Made by a program: the position numbers and the translations under genes. Below the pieces are notes generated by a model. That model ran no database searches and was not told the origin of the DNA. It saw only the letters and a program-made list of their open reading frames with translations. Shown piece by piece: positions 5,993 to 6,689 of a DNA stretch of 6,689 nucleotides. This DNA is from JBDIAR01 sp039812545 (GTDB lineage: Bacteria; Actinomycetota; Actinomycetes; Actinomycetales; Dermatophilaceae). The stretch spans positions 1-6,689 of the forward strand of contig JBDIAR010000175.1 of assembly GCA_039812545.1 (NCBI GenBank), given 5' to 3'. Every line of letters starts with the position of its first letter. Position 1 is the first letter of the stretch.

Positions 5993-6021
5993 AGGGCTGA
6001 TCGACATGAATGGGAAACTGA

Positions 6022-6689
6022 ATGAGCACCTCCCCCAGATCACGAACCGAGGTCTTGAAAAGGAGGGCGGTCGCGGGCGTCGCGACCGTTCTCCTCGCGC
6101 CCCTCGCTCCCGCGCTGGGAACTCCGGCAGCAGCGGCAGATCTCTGTTCGAGCCTCAGCTGGCCGGTCTACGAGGTCGTCAACCCCGCCGCGATGGCGAC
6201 GTTGCTGACCCCGTGGGCCAAGGAGGCCATCGGCGCCGCGACCACATATGGCTACACGGAGTCGCACCCGCAGATGCTGGGCGCGGTGTCCTCGACGACC
6301 GGCTTGACGGCATACAACCGTTACTACTCCGCGACGTACCGCGACTTCTACTGGTCGGCCGACGCGACCCCCGCCAGTGGGTACTCGCTGTCGAAACTGG
6401 ACTTCTACGCCTCGTCGGTGGCGCTGTCCTGCACGGTCCCGGTCTACGAGTACCTCAACGGCACGCATCACCGGTATGCCTGGACGGCCGGTGACGACAG
6501 CGCGCTGAGCGCCGGCGGCTGGACCCGGCAGAAGGTGGCATTCCACGTGATCCCCGGGACCGCGGATGCGCCGATCGGGTCGGATGCCGTCCCGCCACCC
6601 CCGCCACCTCCGCCGCCACCGCCGCCGGCCCCGCCGGCCCCGCCGCCCGGAAGCGACGGAAAGTTCACCATCGCGGTGCTGCCCGACAC
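6022..6689 (+). CDS. Exported protein: DUF5648-like repeats, polyproline linker, start of a probable metallophosphoesterase domain (3' truncated)
   Basis: The frame is open from ATG 6022 to the window end (222 codons plus two bases). Residues 1-39 form a clear signal peptide: KRR at 13-15, hydrophobic core 16-32, and AAAA|D cleavage near 39/40. The mature part is rich in Tyr/Trp. PVYEYLNGTHHRYAWT...GGWTRQKVAFHV (140-176) closely resembles the DUF5648 repeat; AYNRYYSATYRDFYWS...LDFYAS (97-131) is a second copy, and WPVYEVVNP (47-55) opens a weaker first copy. Cys42 and Cys137 could pair. Twelve prolines (191-202) and further Pro/Ala residues form a linker to about 209. The last visible residues, KFTIAVLPDT, match the opening strand of calcineurin-like phosphoesterases, where LPDTQ supplies a metal ligand. 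TGA at 6019-6021 blocks any upstream in-frame start. The best ribosome-binding-like site (5989-5996) instead suits ATG 6006 in another frame. Confidence 0.8.
   Translation, partial: MSTSPRSRTEVLKRRAVAGVATVLLAPLAPALGTPAAAADLCSSLSWPVYEVVNPAAMATLLTPWAKEAIGAATTYGYTESHPQMLGAVSSTTGLTAYNRYYSATYRDFYWSADATPASGYSLSKLDFYASSVALSCTVPVYEYLNGTHHRYAWTAGDDSALSAGGWTRQKVAFHVIPGTADAPIGSDAVPPPPPPPPPPPPAPPAPPPGSDGKFTIAVLPD

Noticed and set aside
5886..6494. A 202-codon plus-strand frame including ATG 6006, which has the best ribosome-binding-like site in the region
   Set aside because: Its translation is Arg/Gly-rich without a signal peptide or domain, whereas the frame from 6022 has a textbook signal peptide and DUF5648-like repeats. 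The start conflict itself is reported as a finding.
6468..6689. Glycine-rich minus-strand frame at the window end
   Set aside because: The glycine run is the reverse complement of the polyproline codons of the exported protein.

Overview
The window is high-GC DNA with GC-ending codons, frequent GTG starts and short intergenic gaps. This fits an actinobacterium. The frequent GCATAC/GTATGC hexamers and the gene content would suit a Micrococcales lineage near Dermatophilaceae/Intrasporangiaceae, but that placement is an impression, not a database result.

Layout from left to right. (1) The window opens at what is probably the last codon (TGA) of cysD. It is followed by a 17-bp direct repeat that duplicates the cysD/cysN junction, a 20-codon mini-ORF, and complete cysN (sulfate adenylyltransferase GTPase subunit, + strand). 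(2) A short convergent gap holds a perfect 8-bp-stem hairpin and four degenerate 13-bp tandem repeats. (3) Two minus-strand kinases follow, separated by one base: a P-loop kinase of the uridine kinase/phosphoribulokinase superfamily with an acidic C-terminal tail, then a PfkB-family carbohydrate kinase. (4) A 51-bp divergent gap carries a compact, possibly bidirectional promoter. It is placed so that the kinase mRNA would be leaderless. (5) On the + strand, a DUF1015 protein ends in three perfect 15-bp repeats. Four bases later comes cobQ (cobyric acid synthase). (6) A 129-bp gap holds a small palindrome and a hairpin. (7) The last gene is an exported protein cut by the window end: signal peptide, DUF5648-like aromatic repeats, a 12-proline linker, and the first residues of what looks like a calcineurin-like phosphoesterase domain.

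Functionally, cysN belongs to sulfate assimilation. The kinase pair looks like a translationally coupled phosphorylation module of unknown substrate. DUF1015 and cobQ appear co-transcribed, which puts an uncharacterised protein beside adenosylcobalamin biosynthesis. The terminal gene acts outside the cell. Most of this is ordinary housekeeping gene content. I found no defence system, mobile element with transposase, CRISPR array or RNA gene. The points worth a second look are the duplicated cysD/cysN junction, the short tandem repeats at gene ends, the overlapping divergent promoter, the over-represented hexamer, and the exported repeat-plus-phosphoesterase architecture.
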